From Magnetococcales bacterium (GTDB lineage: Bacteria; Pseudomonadota; Magnetococcia; Magnetococcales; JADFYX01), in contig JADFZS010000045.1 of assembly GCA_015232405.1 (NCBI GenBank), positions 1 to 39,199 of the forward strand: a DNA stretch of 39,199 nucleotides. The letters run 5' to 3'. Position 1 is the first letter of the stretch, and each line of letters starts with the position of its first letter. The notes below the pieces were generated by a model. That model was given only the letters and a program-made list of their open reading frames with translations, did no database searches and was not told the origin of the DNA. Below, one piece after another: positions 1 to 11,735 of the stretch. Position numbers and translations under genes: made by a program.

Positions 1-629
1 ATCTCTCCCACGCCATCAAGACCCCCCTTACCCTGATTGCCCAGCTCACAGAGAGGGAAGATATAAAAGAGAACAAAGAGGTTTGTGCAACCATAACAAA
101 CAATACATCAATTTTGTTCAGCCTGATAGAACGCCAACTAAAAAGAGCACGCCTGACTGATCCTGATATTTTAGGAAGCAAATTTGTTCTGCAAGACAAT
201 ATCTCTGCCATAACCAGAACCCTAAACACCATGTACTATGATAAAGATATCGAGTTTGTCTCCGCTTTCCAGCCCGATTTGGAGTTTGACGTAGACAGGC
301 AAGATTTTCTTGAGCTGTTTGGCAACCTGCTGGACAACGCCTATAAGTGGGCCGAGAGCAAGGTTGTTCTGTTTACAGGTGATGAAGGGACACTCTGGAT
401 AACCATTGAGGATGATGGCCCTGGTGTACCAGAGGAGGATATAAGTCGTATTTCATCCCGTGGGGTAAGATTGGATGAAACAAAAATCGGTAGTGGGCTG
501 GGTCTATCCATCTGCAAAGATATTGTTGATCAATATGGAGGCACTATTACCTTTGGTAGATCGCCAGATTTAAAGGGGTTTTCCGTCCATATTGAACTGC
601 CAAGCCCTGATGAGATATATGATAATTGA
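1..629 (+). CDS. PhoQ-like sensor histidine kinase, C-terminal part (5' end outside window)
   Basis: The reading frame is open from the window edge (codons in register with base 3) to TGA at 627-629. The first visible residues are LSHAIKTPLT, an H-box with the phospho-accepting His at bases 9-11. The SHxIKTPL form is like PhoQ rather than the SHEIRTP form of the hybrid kinases downstream. A GHKL ATPase domain follows: an N-box (ELFGNLLDNAYKW, about bases 321-360), a G1 box DDGPGVP, and a G2 box GSGLGLS. The DNA shown encodes only the dimerisation/phosphotransfer helix and the catalytic domain; sensor and membrane segments must lie upstream. By family knowledge it autophosphorylates and passes phosphate to a separate response regulator, probably encoded upstream. 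It is separated from the next gene by about 220 bases and need not be co-transcribed with it. Family assignment is firm; the PhoQ subfamily is a motif-level judgement. Confidence 0.9.
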   Translation, partial: LSHAIKTPLTLIAQLTEREDIKENKEVCATITNNTSILFSLIERQLKRARLTDPDILGSKFVLQDNISAITRTLNTMYYDKDIEFVSAFQPDLEFDVDRQDFLELFGNLLDNAYKWAESKVVLFTGDEGTLWITIEDDGPGVPEEDISRISSRGVRLDETKIGSGLGLSICKDIVDQYGGTITFGRSPDLKGFSVHIELPSPDEIYDN

Positions 630-659
630 TCTTGAGGTGCTGTCTTTAAGAATATGATC

Positions 660-675
660 TGTCTGTTATCAGACA
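660..675 (+). terminator. Possible weak hairpin after the PhoQ-like kinase gene
   Basis: TGTCTG (660-665) and CAGACA (670-675) form a perfect 6-bp stem with a TTAT loop, 31 bases after the kinase stop codon. No T-run follows directly (an A-run follows at about 686), so it is not a classical intrinsic terminator for the + strand. It may be a weak terminator, a stabilising 3' hairpin or an operator-like dyad. The rest of the 630-848 gap shows only AT-rich sequence. Confidence 0.25.
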
Positions 676-848
676 TATAACTATGTAAAAAAAACAGTTA
701 AACTATATGAGCCTAAAACATGTTTAAAGCGAACTTTTCTAGTTCTAATAGGATCAATATCCGCAATAGAGCTTATTCTTGATTTCTTGTATATTGAAAA
801 ATTTGGTTTAAATGGTGTTTTATTTTTATTTTGGTTAAGGTGTAACCC

Positions 849-3800
849 ATGAGCAACAAACTGAGTGCCCCTAACAATCCACAAGAGACTATTTCAGTTA
901 CCTCTCCTGAAATAAATCCATTAATTCTTGTTGTTGATGATGATGAGCTACTTAGAGAGTGGGTCTGCCTTAATCTGGAACAGTTTGGCTTTGATACACT
1001 TGAAGCTGAAAATGGACAGATTGCGATTGCGAAATGTGAAAAAACCATACCTGATATAATCCTGATGGATGCGACCATGCCGGTGATGGATGGTTTTGAT
1101 TCGTGCCGAGAGATCAAAAAACGCTGGCCAGATGAAGAAATATCAATATTTTTTGTAACAGGGTTGCAGCAGGATGAGCAGACCATAGAAAAGGCATTTA
1201 ATGTTGGTGGGGAGGAGTTCATCACCAAACCGATCAATTTGCACATTCTTAAACACAGAATAGTCCGTGTTATGGAGGTAAAACAGAAAAATTCCGAAAT
1301 AATAGCAGCATACGGTGAAGCCAATAAACTGCGTAGAATTGTTGATAACAGCACCAATGTTGTTGTGATTACTGATGTTGATGGAAATATTGAATATGTA
1401 AATAAAAAGTTTGTTGATGTTACCGGATACACAAAAGAGGAGGTCTTGGGGCTAAATAATAGAATTTTGAACTCAGGCGCCCAATCAGAACAGTTCTACC
1501 AAGAGCTGTGGAACACGGTCCTTTCTGGCGAGGTTTGGAAAGGTGAGTTTAAAAATGTAAAAAAGGATGGCAGCACCTACTATTCTGGATCGACAATATC
1601 TTCAATCAAAGATAGTTCAGGTAAAATTGTTAACATTGTTGCAAATTCGGCAGATATAACTGAAAAAAAAGAGTCGGAAAGAAAATCGCAATGGTTTGAT
1701 TTAACACAATCTATTGGCAACAAAATAAATGCACTGTCTCTTATGCAGCTCACACTAAAGGAGGTGTTGTCACGCTCTTTGGAGTTGATATTTTCTGTTC
1801 CATGGCTTCCTGATCATATCCAGGGTTCTGTACTATTGAAAGACCCAAAAAACGGTGAGTTAGTTTCAACAATTCAGGTAGGAATGCCCGAAGAGCTTTT
1901 GCAAACATGTAACAGAGTACCTGTTGGTACCTGTCTTTGTGGCAAGGTAGTCTCCAAGCAAAAGGTGTTTTTTTCCAGCCATGTCGATGAGTCTCAAGCG
2001 GAGCTTGGTTGTGGTAAAATACCATCCCATGGTCAGTATTGTGTTCCCATAAATGAAAATGATGAAATAATCGGTGTTTTGAACATTATTTTACCAGCCG
2101 ATCACAAAAAAAACCCTATGGAAGAGAGTTTTCTTAAGTCCATAGGGCAGGTGTTTGCTGCTGTTATCAACAAAAAAAGAGCAGAGGAGAGAGCAGAAGA
2201 GCTACTACGTGAGCTGGATTTTCAAAAAAAGACTCTGGATGAACATGCTATCGTCTCTGCTACTGATGTTGGGGGTAGGATTATCTATGTAAATGACAAA
2301 TTTGTCTCCATAAGTGGTTATGACAGAGAGGAGCTAATGGGACAAAACCACCGCATGGTCAAATCGGACGAGCACCCCCCAGAGTTCTATAAAGAGTTGT
2401 GGTCAACCATTTCAAGTGGAAAAACCTGGCACGGAGAGGTTAAAAATTTTGCCAAGAATGGTGATGCCTATTGGGTTAGGGCCACCGTTGTCCCTTTTCT
2501 CAACGAAAAGGGCAAACCATTTAGATATGTTTCCATCCGTACCGATGTCACAGAGATGAAGAGTTTGGAGAAGCACCTAATAGTAGCCAAGGAGGGGGCC
2601 GAGGCTGCGGGCCGCGCTAAAAGTGATTTTCTGGCTAATATGAGCCATGAGATCCGAACTCCCATGAATGCCATTATCGGGCTGAGTCATCTCTGTTTGC
2701 AAACCCGCCTAACCACCCGGCAGAAGGATTATGTGCGTAAAGTACATAACTCCGCTACCTCTCTACTGCGTATCATCAATGATATCTTGGATTTCTCCAA
2801 GATAGACGCTGGTCGCCTGGATATGGAGTCCATTGATTTTACTCTTGAGGAGGTGTTGGGAACCATGTCCTCCATGGTATCCCTCAAGGCCCAGGAAAAG
2901 CAGCTTGAATTTCTCATGGAGACCGCAGTTGACATTCCGCCAAGTCTGATAGGTGATCCACTGCGGTTGGGCCAGGTGTTGATCAACCTGACCAACAACG
3001 CAATCAAATTCACCGATGAGGGTGAAATTGTCATTTATACCGAACTGTTGGAGAAGGATGATGATTTTGTCCGTATTCAATTTACAGTTCGCGATACCGG
3101 TATAGGCATGACAACAGAACAGATAGCAGGTCTGTTTCAATCGTTTAGTCAGGCGGACTCATCAATTACCAGAAAATATGGTGGTACTGGCCTGGGATTG
3201 ACCATATCCAAAAAACTGGTGGAAATGATGGGTGGTGATATCAGGGTTGAGAGTGAGTCGGGAGTTGGTTCTAAATTTATTTGTGATGTCCGGTTGGGGG
3301 TTTCTGATCAAATAATTGAAAAAAATCTTATACCAGCAGTTGATTTACGTGGTATGCGAGTGTTGGCTGTAGATGATAATGAAAGTGCGAGAAATGTGAT
3401 ATCTGATTATCTCTCCTCATTTACTTTCAAGGTGAATAAGGCTGTTGATGGCAAGGATGCGATTATCCAAGTTCAAGAGGCTGAAATGGCAGGTGATCCA
3501 TTTGAGTTGATCATAATGGACTATATGATGCCAGAGATCGATGGTATTTCTGCTACTGCAAAAATACGCAATGAATTGGATTTGAATAAAAAACCCAAGG
3601 TGATAATGGCTACCGCCTACGGTGAGGAAAATGTGGTTAAAAGAGCAGCTGATGAGGCCCATGTAGATGGATTTTTGGTTAAACCGATAAACCAGAGTCT
3701 GCTTTTTGAATCTATCATGGAGACTTTCGGTCATGCTGAAACAGCAAGAAACAAAAACACGCCAAAGTATGGCGGTGGCAAGGATTTCAGTGTTGTTTTA

Positions 3801-4862
3801 TCGGGTGCAAAAGTTCTGGTTGTTGAAGACAATGAGATAAATCAGCAGGTGGCAAGGGAGCTGTTGGCCCAGGCTAACATAGATGTTTTGGTTGCTGATA
3901 ACGGTCAAAAGGCTTTAGATATAATAAACAGTGAGGTTTTAGATGGGGTTTTGATGGATTTGCAGATGCCGGTTATGGATGGTCTGACCGCTACCCGTAA
4001 GATACGTAAAAACCCCCAATATAAAGAGCTGCCAATATTAGCAATGACTGCCAATGCCATGGCTGGAGACCGGGAGTTATGCTTAGAAGCTGGAATGCAG
4101 GATCATATTGCCAAACCCATTGATCCAGGTAACATGTTTTCCACCATGGCTCGATGGATAAAACCGGCTACACCAAAACCTCTACCAACATCTAATGATA
4201 GAGATGGAGAGTATGAAGGCACCGAGCTTGAACTACCCATTATTGAAGGGGTAGATGTTCAGGATGGGCTGCGAAGAATGGGGGGTAGTATCAAGGGGTA
4301 TCTAAAACTGTTATCAAGGTTTCAAGACAATCAAAGTGGAGCCACAGATGCCATAGCTAACGCCATTTCCAATGGTGATGTGGCAACTGCCCAGAGACTT
4401 GCCCACACCCTAAAAGGGGTCTCTGGCACCATTGGAGCAGTGAATCTACAAAAACAAGCCGCTAAAGTGGAATCAGCAATCAAGGAGGGTAGCGAAGTTG
4501 AGCTGGTGAACACACTTTTGGCTGATGCCGCCAAGGAGCTTAACAGGGTTTGTACGCTATTGGAGAAGGTGTTGACCAGTGATATGGGCCATAGCAAACA
4601 ACGTGTAGAGGGCGAAGATAGCCAAGAGTCCATTGCCAAGCGTAACGAACTTTTAAAACAGGCCATGGGGCAGTTGGAGATATTTGATGCTGCTATTGAG
4701 GATACCTTATCTGCTCTGAAGGACGGCTACCTATCAAAAGAGATGTACGATTGTTTTGAGAAGGTGGAAAAACAGGTCTCTGAATATGATTTTGAGGGGG
4801 CTGCAGTTACATTAAAACAGTGCTGTAAAGGGTTGGACATAGATCTGGAGAACAGCCAATGA
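849..4862 (+). CDS. Hybrid sensor kinase: REC-PAS-GAF-PAS-HisKA-HATPase-REC-REC-HPt-tail
   Basis: Cytosolic 1337-residue hybrid kinase; no membrane segment or signal peptide is visible. Domains in order: N-terminal receiver (about 25-145, phospho-Asp D74); PAS (about 160-275); GAF (about 285-445) with a cysteine-rich core (TCLCG, then GCG and HGQYCVP); PAS of the DEHAIVS...YVNDKF type (about 465-575); HisKA with H600 in NMSHEIRTP; HATPase (about 697-815); receivers with D891 and D1037; HPt with H1186 in AHTLKGVSG; and a helical C-terminal tail (1264-1337) shared with the next two kinases. All relay residues (His-Asp-His-Asp) are present, so it should run a full phosphorelay. ATG at 849 has AAGG at 837-840. 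It overlaps the next gene by ATGA (4859-4862), which suggests translational coupling. The input signal is unknown; the GAF cysteines may bind a ligand or metal (inference). The output partner is not evident. Confidence 0.93.
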   Translation: MSNKLSAPNNPQETISVTSPEINPLILVVDDDELLREWVCLNLEQFGFDTLEAENGQIAIAKCEKTIPDIILMDATMPVMDGFDSCREIKKRWPDEEISIFFVTGLQQDEQTIEKAFNVGGEEFITKPINLHILKHRIVRVMEVKQKNSEIIAAYGEANKLRRIVDNSTNVVVITDVDGNIEYVNKKFVDVTGYTKEEVLGLNNRILNSGAQSEQFYQELWNTVLSGEVWKGEFKNVKKDGSTYYSGSTISSIKDSSGKIVNIVANSADITEKKESERKSQWFDLTQSIGNKINALSLMQLTLKEVLSRSLELIFSVPWLPDHIQGSVLLKDPKNGELVSTIQVGMPEELLQTCNRVPVGTCLCGKVVSKQKVFFSSHVDESQAELGCGKIPSHGQYCVPINENDEIIGVLNIILPADHKKNPMEESFLKSIGQVFAAVINKKRAEERAEELLRELDFQKKTLDEHAIVSATDVGGRIIYVNDKFVSISGYDREELMGQNHRMVKSDEHPPEFYKELWSTISSGKTWHGEVKNFAKNGDAYWVRATVVPFLNEKGKPFRYVSIRTDVTEMKSLEKHLIVAKEGAEAAGRAKSDFLANMSHEIRTPMNAIIGLSHLCLQTRLTTRQKDYVRKVHNSATSLLRIINDILDFSKIDAGRLDMESIDFTLEEVLGTMSSMVSLKAQEKQLEFLMETAVDIPPSLIGDPLRLGQVLINLTNNAIKFTDEGEIVIYTELLEKDDDFVRIQFTVRDTGIGMTTEQIAGLFQSFSQADSSITRKYGGTGLGLTISKKLVEMMGGDIRVESESGVGSKFICDVRLGVSDQIIEKNLIPAVDLRGMRVLAVDDNESARNVISDYLSSFTFKVNKAVDGKDAIIQVQEAEMAGDPFELIIMDYMMPEIDGISATAKIRNELDLNKKPKVIMATAYGEENVVKRAADEAHVDGFLVKPINQSLLFESIMETFGHAETARNKNTPKYGGGKDFSVVLSGAKVLVVEDNEINQQVARELLAQANIDVLVADNGQKALDIINSEVLDGVLMDLQMPVMDGLTATRKIRKNPQYKELPILAMTANAMAGDRELCLEAGMQDHIAKPIDPGNMFSTMARWIKPATPKPLPTSNDRDGEYEGTELELPIIEGVDVQDGLRRMGGSIKGYLKLLSRFQDNQSGATDAIANAISNGDVATAQRLAHTLKGVSGTIGAVNLQKQAAKVESAIKEGSEVELVNTLLADAAKELNRVCTLLEKVLTSDMGHSKQRVEGEDSQESIAKRNELLKQAMGQLEIFDAAIEDTLSALKDGYLSKEMYDCFEKVEKQVSEYDFEGAAVTLKQCCKGLDIDLENSQ

Positions 4863-7800
4863 GTGATGAGAAGAGAAAAGCTTCTATACTGATTGTTGAT
4901 GATACACCGGAAAATCTCGATGTTTTAAAAGGAACATTGATCGATGATTATATGGTGCGTCCCGCAATCAACGGTCCTCTGGCATTGAGATTAGCAGTAA
5001 TGGAACCAAAGCCGGATCTTATTCTACTGGATATCATGATGCCGGAGATGGACGGCTTTGAGGTTTGTCGCAAGTTAAAACAAAACATTGATACTCAAGA
5101 TATTCCTGTAATTTTTGTCACGGCAAAATCAAGTGATCAAGATGAGTTGGAAGGGTTGGAAATGGGAGCTGTTGACTATATCACCAAACCCATTAGTCCA
5201 GCTATCGTCAAGACTAGAGTCAAGACCCAGCTTGCTCTTAGGAACTTCAACCAAGAGATGGAAGAGAATAATCGGCGGCTATATGAGATCAATGAAAAGT
5301 TGACCGATAGCATGGAGCAACTAGCGGCATCTGAAGATAGATTTCGTAGTTTGGTACAGACCATACCTGACATTGTTTATAAAATTGATGCCGAAGGCAG
5401 ATTTACCTTTTTGAATAAATCGGTTGAGCGTCTCGGCTATCACCAGTCCGACCTGATTGGGAAACATTTTTCTGAACTTATTCACAGTGCCGATGTTAAT
5501 AATGCCTCGTTGGAAAAGGTAGTTGAAAAAATTGGCAAAGGGACCAAAAACCCAGATCAGAAGGTTTTTGATGAAAGGCGTAGCGGCCTGCGTATGACTG
5601 TTGGTCTTGAGATCAGGTTGAAAACCAAATCGGGTAAAAAAGCAGAGGTAGTTGAGATAAGAAATATAAACCAACAGTCTGTAAATGTTGAGGTCAATAG
5701 TACCGGACTTTATGGTGATGTTGGCAATGACACATCCTATCGTACACGTCAATATGTGGGAACAGTTGGTGTTATCCGGGATATTACAGATCGCCAAAAA
5801 ATTCAGAAAGCACTGGAACAGGCTAAACAAAAGGCAGAGGTAGCCAGTAAGGCAAAAGGTGATTTTCTTGCCAATATGAGCCATGAAATTCGTACCCCCT
5901 TAAATGCGGTCATCGGACTTGCTCATCTATGTTTGCAGACTGATCTATCAAACCAGCAACATGACTATCTTGATAAAATAAAACTAAGTGGCAATTCACT
6001 GTTGCAACTGATCAACGATATACTTGATTTTTCAAAGATTGAAGCTGGAAAACTATCCATGGAGAGCTCTGAATTCAGCCTGGATGAGGTGCTGGGAGGG
6101 GTTGGGGCTATTTTGAGTATAAAGAGCCAAGAAAAAGGGGTGGAATTACTTTTTGATACCGCAAATGATGTTCCAACAAATCTTGGGGGAGACTCTCTGC
6201 GTTTGGGGCAGATTTTGACCAACCTTGTGGGCAATGCCATAAAATTTACTGAAAAAGGTGAAATTGTTGTAAGTAACAAACTGCTAGAAGAGAGTTTTGA
6301 CAGTGTTAAATTGCATTTTTCAGTTAAGGACAGCGGTATCGGAATGACCACGGAGGAGATGGCGACGTTGTTCCAAGAGTTTTCACAAGCTGATATTGCA
6401 ACTACCAGAAAATATGGCGGAACTGGCTTGGGGTTGACCATAAGTAAACGTCTGGTTGAAATGATGGGTGGAGAAATCAGTGTTACCAGTGAACCCGATA
6501 AAGGTAGCTGTTTTACCTTTACTGCCCGTTTCGACAAAGTTGAAGGCCAGGGGGGGATAGCTGTAGTTCCTGCTGAAGATATTCGTAAATTGCATATATT
6601 AGTAGTGGATGATAATGACAGTGCCAGAAAAATCACCACGGTGATTCTCAACAGTTTGAACTATGACCCTGTTTGCGTGAAAAACGGTGAAGAAGCAGTA
6701 GAAATGGTAGTTAAGGCTGATAAAGATGGATCACCGTTTGATCTGCTATTTATGGATTGGCGGATGCCGGGTATTGATGGTCTGGAAACAACAAGGCAGA
6801 TCAAAACCGAATTGACCATTGGTAAAGTTCCAAAAATAATCATGATCAGTGCTTTTAATCGTGATGATGTTGTACCTGCTGATAATAAGCTGGACCTGTT
6901 AGATGGATTTGTGGTTAAACCCACCAACCGCACAGCAATTCTTGAAGCGACCATGGCTGCTTTTGGTCATGCTGTGGCAACCCCTTTTAGTCGGGGCGAT
7001 GAGAGCCATTTAATTAAATCTTTACCGGGTGTCAAGGTTCTATTGGTAGAGGATAATGAGATAAATCAGCAGGTTGCCCAAGAACTGCTGGAACAGGCCC
7101 ACATCAGGGTTGTTACTGCCAACAACGGACAAGAGGCCGTTGAGCTAGCAACTACTGACTCATTTGATTGTATATTGATGGATATTCAAATGCCCATCAT
7201 GGATGGTTTTAAAGCGACCCAAAAGATTCGTGAGGGGATTGATTCCAAGGATTTGCCTATTATAGCCATGACAGCCAATACCATGAGTGGTGATCGAGAA
7301 AAATGTTTGGACTCCGGTATGAATGATCATATTGGAAAACCTGTAGTACCCCATGAGTTATATACTACACTGGCAAAATGGGTCCAAAACAGATCTGATG
7401 ATTCTCAACCACACAGCGAAGATGCAACCCCAGAAAAAGATAAACAGCCACTGTTACCTATTCCCCCACTATACGGCGTAAATGTAACCGTGGGGCTGCG
7501 TAACGTAGGGGGTAATAGCAAACTTTATCGTAAGATCCTAAAGGGTTTTGCCTTAAACCAAGGTCAATCATGCCGGATAATGCAGGAGTTTTTTAATGTG
7601 GGTAATTTGGAAGCTTTGGAACATGAGGCACACGCATTAAAAGGGGTTGCCGCCACCATTGGGGCTGATAAACTCTCCAGCTATGCTGAAAAGTTAGAGA
7701 AAATAGCACGCAACCAGGAGGATTTAGAGGCTTTTCCTGTACTACTTGAAGAGACAAGCAGTGAGCTGATACTGGTCGTATCAAATATTGAAACTTCACT

Positions 7801-8074
7801 GGTTACCGATGAACCTAAACCAACTCAAAATAACAGAAATTTACAAAATGTGGAGCCGGATATCCTAAAGCCTCTGTTTAAAAAAGCCATGGATCGGTTG
7901 CGAAACTATGACTCCTCAGTTGATGATGTAGTTGAGGAGATCATGCCTTTGGTGAGTAGCAAAAAACGGCTGGAAATGTTGAACTCAATACAAGAAGCAC
8001 TAGAAAGTTATGATTTTGAAAGAGGGTTGTCCATATTTGAGGAGTGGGCCAAAAAGGAAGGAATTGATTTTTAA
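4859..8074 (+). CDS. Hybrid sensor kinase: REC-PAS-HisKA-HATPase-REC-REC-HPt-tail
   Basis: Cytosolic 1071-residue paralogue of the preceding kinase. An N-terminal receiver (about 8-125, D58 in [15 protein letters not shown]) is followed by a coiled-coil stretch (about 126-157) and a PAS domain (about 158-313) with a long insert rich in polar residues. Then come HisKA with H342 in NMSHEIRTP, HATPase (about 440-560), receivers with D633 and D775, an HPt with H925 in AHALKGVAA, and the C-terminal tail (999-1071; [14 protein letters not shown]...[13 protein letters not shown]). The start ATG at 4859 lies inside the previous stop region (ATGA overlap), so the two are probably made in stoichiometric amounts. 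The N-terminal receiver closely resembles the receiver of the HD-GYP protein at 11728 and the last receiver of the PilZ kinase at 32622. This points to shuffling of one receiver module within the locus. The function is phosphorelay signalling; signal and final target cannot be read from sequence. Confidence 0.93.
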   Translation: MSDEKRKASILIVDDTPENLDVLKGTLIDDYMVRPAINGPLALRLAVMEPKPDLILLDIMMPEMDGFEVCRKLKQNIDTQDIPVIFVTAKSSDQDELEGLEMGAVDYITKPISPAIVKTRVKTQLALRNFNQEMEENNRRLYEINEKLTDSMEQLAASEDRFRSLVQTIPDIVYKIDAEGRFTFLNKSVERLGYHQSDLIGKHFSELIHSADVNNASLEKVVEKIGKGTKNPDQKVFDERRSGLRMTVGLEIRLKTKSGKKAEVVEIRNINQQSVNVEVNSTGLYGDVGNDTSYRTRQYVGTVGVIRDITDRQKIQKALEQAKQKAEVASKAKGDFLANMSHEIRTPLNAVIGLAHLCLQTDLSNQQHDYLDKIKLSGNSLLQLINDILDFSKIEAGKLSMESSEFSLDEVLGGVGAILSIKSQEKGVELLFDTANDVPTNLGGDSLRLGQILTNLVGNAIKFTEKGEIVVSNKLLEESFDSVKLHFSVKDSGIGMTTEEMATLFQEFSQADIATTRKYGGTGLGLTISKRLVEMMGGEISVTSEPDKGSCFTFTARFDKVEGQGGIAVVPAEDIRKLHILVVDDNDSARKITTVILNSLNYDPVCVKNGEEAVEMVVKADKDGSPFDLLFMDWRMPGIDGLETTRQIKTELTIGKVPKIIMISAFNRDDVVPADNKLDLLDGFVVKPTNRTAILEATMAAFGHAVATPFSRGDESHLIKSLPGVKVLLVEDNEINQQVAQELLEQAHIRVVTANNGQEAVELATTDSFDCILMDIQMPIMDGFKATQKIREGIDSKDLPIIAMTANTMSGDREKCLDSGMNDHIGKPVVPHELYTTLAKWVQNRSDDSQPHSEDATPEKDKQPLLPIPPLYGVNVTVGLRNVGGNSKLYRKILKGFALNQGQSCRIMQEFFNVGNLEALEHEAHALKGVAATIGADKLSSYAEKLEKIARNQEDLEAFPVLLEETSSELILVVSNIETSLVTDEPKPTQNNRNLQNVEPDILKPLFKKAMDRLRNYDSSVDDVVEEIMPLVSSKKRLEMLNSIQEALESYDFERGLSIFEEWAKKEGIDF

Positions 8075-8105
8075 TTAATTGGAATAACTATTCTTCTGTT
8101 TAGAT

Positions 8106-11100
8106 TTGGGTACATCTTATGACATCATTGTGGAAAATCGCACCGTGAAGCTACAAAACACTACCCACAGTTCGCAACGTGAGACATGGCCGTGGATTCT
8201 TGGCCTTTCTTTTTGCATTACCGCCATAATTTTTATTTGGGTAAGGAATGTTGAGCAGGAACATGTAGAGCATCAATTTAAGTATGACTCTTCGGTCTAT
8301 GTCTCTTTAATACAGCGAGCTATTGATCGCAACCAGGAAGTTGTGGATTTTTTAGGAGTATTTATTGCCACTGAATCTGAGTTGCATGGTGTTGGTAATA
8401 TCTATAATGAGTTTGTTAAATTTACCAGACTGCCACTAAATAACCATAAAGATATTAGAGCGTTGGAATTTATTCCCAGGGTGATGGATATCCAACGAGG
8501 AGATTTTGAAAATGATGCTCGAGATATTGGTTTTAGCGATTTCCGAATAAAGGAACGAAATGAGCAAGGGGTTATGGTTCTCGCAAAAAGGCGAGAAGAG
8601 TATTTTCCGGTTTATTTTGTAGAACCTATAAAAGGCAATGAGATGGCACTGGGGTTTGATCTTGCTTCAGAACCTGTACGGCGCAATGCAATAGACTTGG
8701 CTCGAGATAGCGGTAAGACCGTGATTACCGGACGTATCAAACTGGTCCAAGAAACAAAAAATAATTTTGCCTTCTTGATGTTTAACCCTCTCTATTTAGG
8801 GGGAGAAACCCCTTCAACAATAGAAGAGAGACGAAGCACGCTTTATGGTTTTGCTTTGGCGGTGGTTACAGCTCATGACTTGGTAGAAGAGGCTCTGCTA
8901 GGTACAACACTAACTGGAATTGATATACACATATTTGATGAGTCGGCCCCTTCTGAAGAACGTTTCCTCTATTATCACCCTTCTGATATCCAGCAAAAAG
9001 CTGTTGATATAGTTCCTGCAGAACAATCAATTATCTCAAATCTTCATTGGCGAAAAAATATTGATGTATCCGGTAGGCAGTGGTCAATTCTTTTTTCTCC
9101 TACCAAGACTTATCTTGCCAATCATCATGGTATGTTGGATCTGATTGTGTTGGTATTAGGAATTTTAATCAATTCCCTACTGGCTATCTATCTTTACAAC
9201 CAACGTTTCTATACTGATGACCTTAAAAAAATATCTAGTAATTTAACTGCCTCCAACCGTGCACTAGCGGCTCGTGCAGCCTGTTCACATGCTATTATCA
9301 AGGCCAAAAATGAATATGAGCTTCTTAACAAAGTTTGCCAGATTTTGGTAGATAATGGTGGTTACATATTTGTCTGGGCTGGTATTAAGGAGAGTGATAG
9401 CTATAAACATGTAAGACCTGTGGCAAAAGCAGGTGATGATGATGGCTACCTTGATACCGCAAAGATCACATGGGCTGATACCAAGTGGGGCCGGGGTCCA
9501 ACAGGGACAGCTATTCGTGAAAATCGAGTGGTTATAACAGACAATATTCCTGAAGATGAAAATTTTAAACCTTGGCGTGATGAAGCAACAAAGAGGAAAT
9601 ATGCCTCTTCTGTGGCTATTCCCATCACCTTGGATAGCAATGTATTTGGCTCCATTAATATATATGCCGCAGAGACATACAGTATAAAGGATGATGAGGT
9701 ATCATTATTACAGGGGTTGGTTGACGATCTATCTTTTGGGTTAAAGGCAATTAGGGAGCAGGAGCAACGTAAGCAGGCTGAGACTGCCCTTAAAAATAGT
9801 CAGACCCGTCTACAAGGTATATTGGACAACAGCCCCACAGTCATCTACCTCAAGGATAGGGATGGAAAATATCTTCTGATCAACACCAAGTATGAAGCCA
9901 TATTTCAAGTGGATCGCGATGATATTATCGGGAAAACCGATTATGATATTTTTCCAAAAGATATAGCGGATCAGTTTACCAAGAATGACCAAGAGGTGTT
10001 GTTGAATATGCAATACCAACAATATGAAGAAATTGCTCCACACAAGGATTGTGACCACACCTATATTTCAGTTAAATTTCCTATAGTCGATAGTAATCAA
10101 AAAATTTTGGGAATCTGTGGAATTTCCACTGATATTACAGAGAAAAAAAAGCTGGAGTTGGAGATAAAGCAGTACCAGGAGGAGTTGGAGAAAAAGGTAG
10201 AAGAGCGAACAGCCAGGTTGCACAATACTACCCAAAAACTAAAGGGTGCTCAAAATTTAGTGCACATGGGTAACTGGGAGATGAATATCAAAGATGGAAC
10301 CGCAGTATGGTCTGAGGAGGTTTGCCACATTTTTGATCGTCCTTCAGTAACGGAGCTAAGTTTTGCAAAAGTGCTCGATTTTATGCACCCAGATGATCGA
10401 GGGCGGGTTAAACAGATCGTTGATAAATCAATTCAGCATGGTGGTGAATGTAATGTGGAATACAGGTTTATGCGCCCAAATGGTGAGATCCGGCATATTC
10501 ACTCCATTGGTCATGTGGTTGAATGGTCAGATGGTAAACCAGCAAAAATGGCAGGTGCACTACAGGATATTACCGACAGAAAACAGTTGGAGTTGGAGTT
10601 GCGCAAAGCCATGGAGCTAGCTGAAGTTGCTGATTATGCCAAGAGTAACTTTTTAGCTAATATCAGCCATGAAATCCGTACTCCCATGAATGCCATTGTC
10701 GGGATGAACCATCTATTATCCCAAACTTCATTAACAAAAAAACAACAAAGTTTTATCAAGAATATCGACAGTTCTACCAAAACAATGATGAATTTGATAA
10801 ATAATATTCTTGATTTTTCTGAATTAGAAAAGGGAACAATCAGTATAGAAAAATTGGAATTTTCTTTGGCAAATGTTATTGGAAAACTGTCTCAACAATA
10901 TAATAGAAAATGTTCCAACAAAGGGTTGAAATTCTCTTTGGTAGAGCCAGAATCTATCTCTTACCATCTGGTGGGTGATTTGCATCGTCTTGAACAGATT
11001 TTGCACAATCTGCTCTCCAATGCCCTGAAATTCACAGATAAAGGTGAGTTGACTTTGGGCGTTGAGTTGGCTGAGGAGTCCACAGACCAGGTAACATTAC

Positions 11101-11735
11101 GTTTTAGTATCACAGATACTGGCATCGGCATGAATAGTCAAGAGGTTGAACAGCTTTTCCAGGCATTTTATCAGGGGGATACCACATCAACCCGTAAATA
11201 TGGCGGTACTGGTGTGGGGTTGGTTATTAGTAAAAAAATGGTTGAAATGATGGGTGGTGAAATTCAGGTCAGCAGTAAACTGGGAGAGGGTAGTAAATTT
11301 GTATTTACCGTAAAATTTGCCAAAGCAAATATGGGTTCTCAGAAGTTTGACTACCAACTAAAAAACCAAAACTTGATGATAAAGCAGCAAAACTCTGGCA
11401 AGTTGGCTTTAATTGATGATAACAACCTGAGCTTTGATAGCGGATCGCAAACAGATGACCATTTAGAAATTATTGACAAGGGGAAGGTTGATGTTGCTGC
11501 CGAACAGTTGGAGCCATTTTTCAATAAGGCTGTAGCTATGTTGTTGAATTTTGACTCAGCTGTAGATAAGGTTGTCGAAGAAATTGTTCCGATGGTGAGT
11601 AGTCATGAACGTTTACAACAACTACACTTAATTCAGAACGCATTGGCGGCATATAACTTTGAAGAGTGCTTGTCACTATTCAGGGAGTGGGCCAAAAAAG
11701 AAGAGATTGAATTGAGGAATGATAATAATGTCTAA
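8106..11735 (+). CDS. Membrane CHASE-GAF-PAS-PAS sensor kinase with orphan C-terminal tail
   Basis: A 1209-residue kinase anchored in the inner membrane. A membrane segment near 30-47 and a second near 342-363 bracket a periplasmic CHASE-type sensor domain (about 60-335; it contains DIRALEFIPRV and an AxGFDL-like segment), a family that senses small extracellular ligands. Inside the cell are a GAF domain (about 390-555), two PAS domains (about 565-690 and 715-830), a short coiled coil, HisKA with H855 in NISHEIRTP, and HATPase (about 950-1080). Unlike its two upstream paralogues it has no receiver and no HPt, yet it keeps the same 74-residue C-terminal tail (1136-1209). It must therefore hand phosphate to a receiver in another protein, plausibly a neighbour. 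The start is uncertain: TTG 8106 gives the longest frame, but GTG 8130 or GTG 8145 are possible and leave the first membrane segment intact; none has a strong Shine-Dalgarno. It starts 31 bases after the previous gene and overlaps the next by 8. Confidence 0.88.
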   Translation: MGTSYDIIVENRTVKLQNTTHSSQRETWPWILGLSFCITAIIFIWVRNVEQEHVEHQFKYDSSVYVSLIQRAIDRNQEVVDFLGVFIATESELHGVGNIYNEFVKFTRLPLNNHKDIRALEFIPRVMDIQRGDFENDARDIGFSDFRIKERNEQGVMVLAKRREEYFPVYFVEPIKGNEMALGFDLASEPVRRNAIDLARDSGKTVITGRIKLVQETKNNFAFLMFNPLYLGGETPSTIEERRSTLYGFALAVVTAHDLVEEALLGTTLTGIDIHIFDESAPSEERFLYYHPSDIQQKAVDIVPAEQSIISNLHWRKNIDVSGRQWSILFSPTKTYLANHHGMLDLIVLVLGILINSLLAIYLYNQRFYTDDLKKISSNLTASNRALAARAACSHAIIKAKNEYELLNKVCQILVDNGGYIFVWAGIKESDSYKHVRPVAKAGDDDGYLDTAKITWADTKWGRGPTGTAIRENRVVITDNIPEDENFKPWRDEATKRKYASSVAIPITLDSNVFGSINIYAAETYSIKDDEVSLLQGLVDDLSFGLKAIREQEQRKQAETALKNSQTRLQGILDNSPTVIYLKDRDGKYLLINTKYEAIFQVDRDDIIGKTDYDIFPKDIADQFTKNDQEVLLNMQYQQYEEIAPHKDCDHTYISVKFPIVDSNQKILGICGISTDITEKKKLELEIKQYQEELEKKVEERTARLHNTTQKLKGAQNLVHMGNWEMNIKDGTAVWSEEVCHIFDRPSVTELSFAKVLDFMHPDDRGRVKQIVDKSIQHGGECNVEYRFMRPNGEIRHIHSIGHVVEWSDGKPAKMAGALQDITDRKQLELELRKAMELAEVADYAKSNFLANISHEIRTPMNAIVGMNHLLSQTSLTKKQQSFIKNIDSSTKTMMNLINNILDFSELEKGTISIEKLEFSLANVIGKLSQQYNRKCSNKGLKFSLVEPESISYHLVGDLHRLEQILHNLLSNALKFTDKGELTLGVELAEESTDQVTLRFSITDTGIGMNSQEVEQLFQAFYQGDTTSTRKYGGTGVGLVISKKMVEMMGGEIQVSSKLGEGSKFVFTVKFAKANMGSQKFDYQLKNQNLMIKQQNSGKLALIDDNNLSFDSGSQTDDHLEIIDKGKVDVAAEQLEPFFNKAVAMLLNFDSAVDKVVEEIVPMVSSHERLQQLHLIQNALAAYNFEECLSLFREWAKKEEIELRNDNNV

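Noticed and set aside
8119-8148. ATG-initiated reading of ten codons before the third kinase
   Set aside because: It ends at TGA after nine residues and is in a different frame from the kinase; most likely chance, though a frameshift near the start cannot be excluded.
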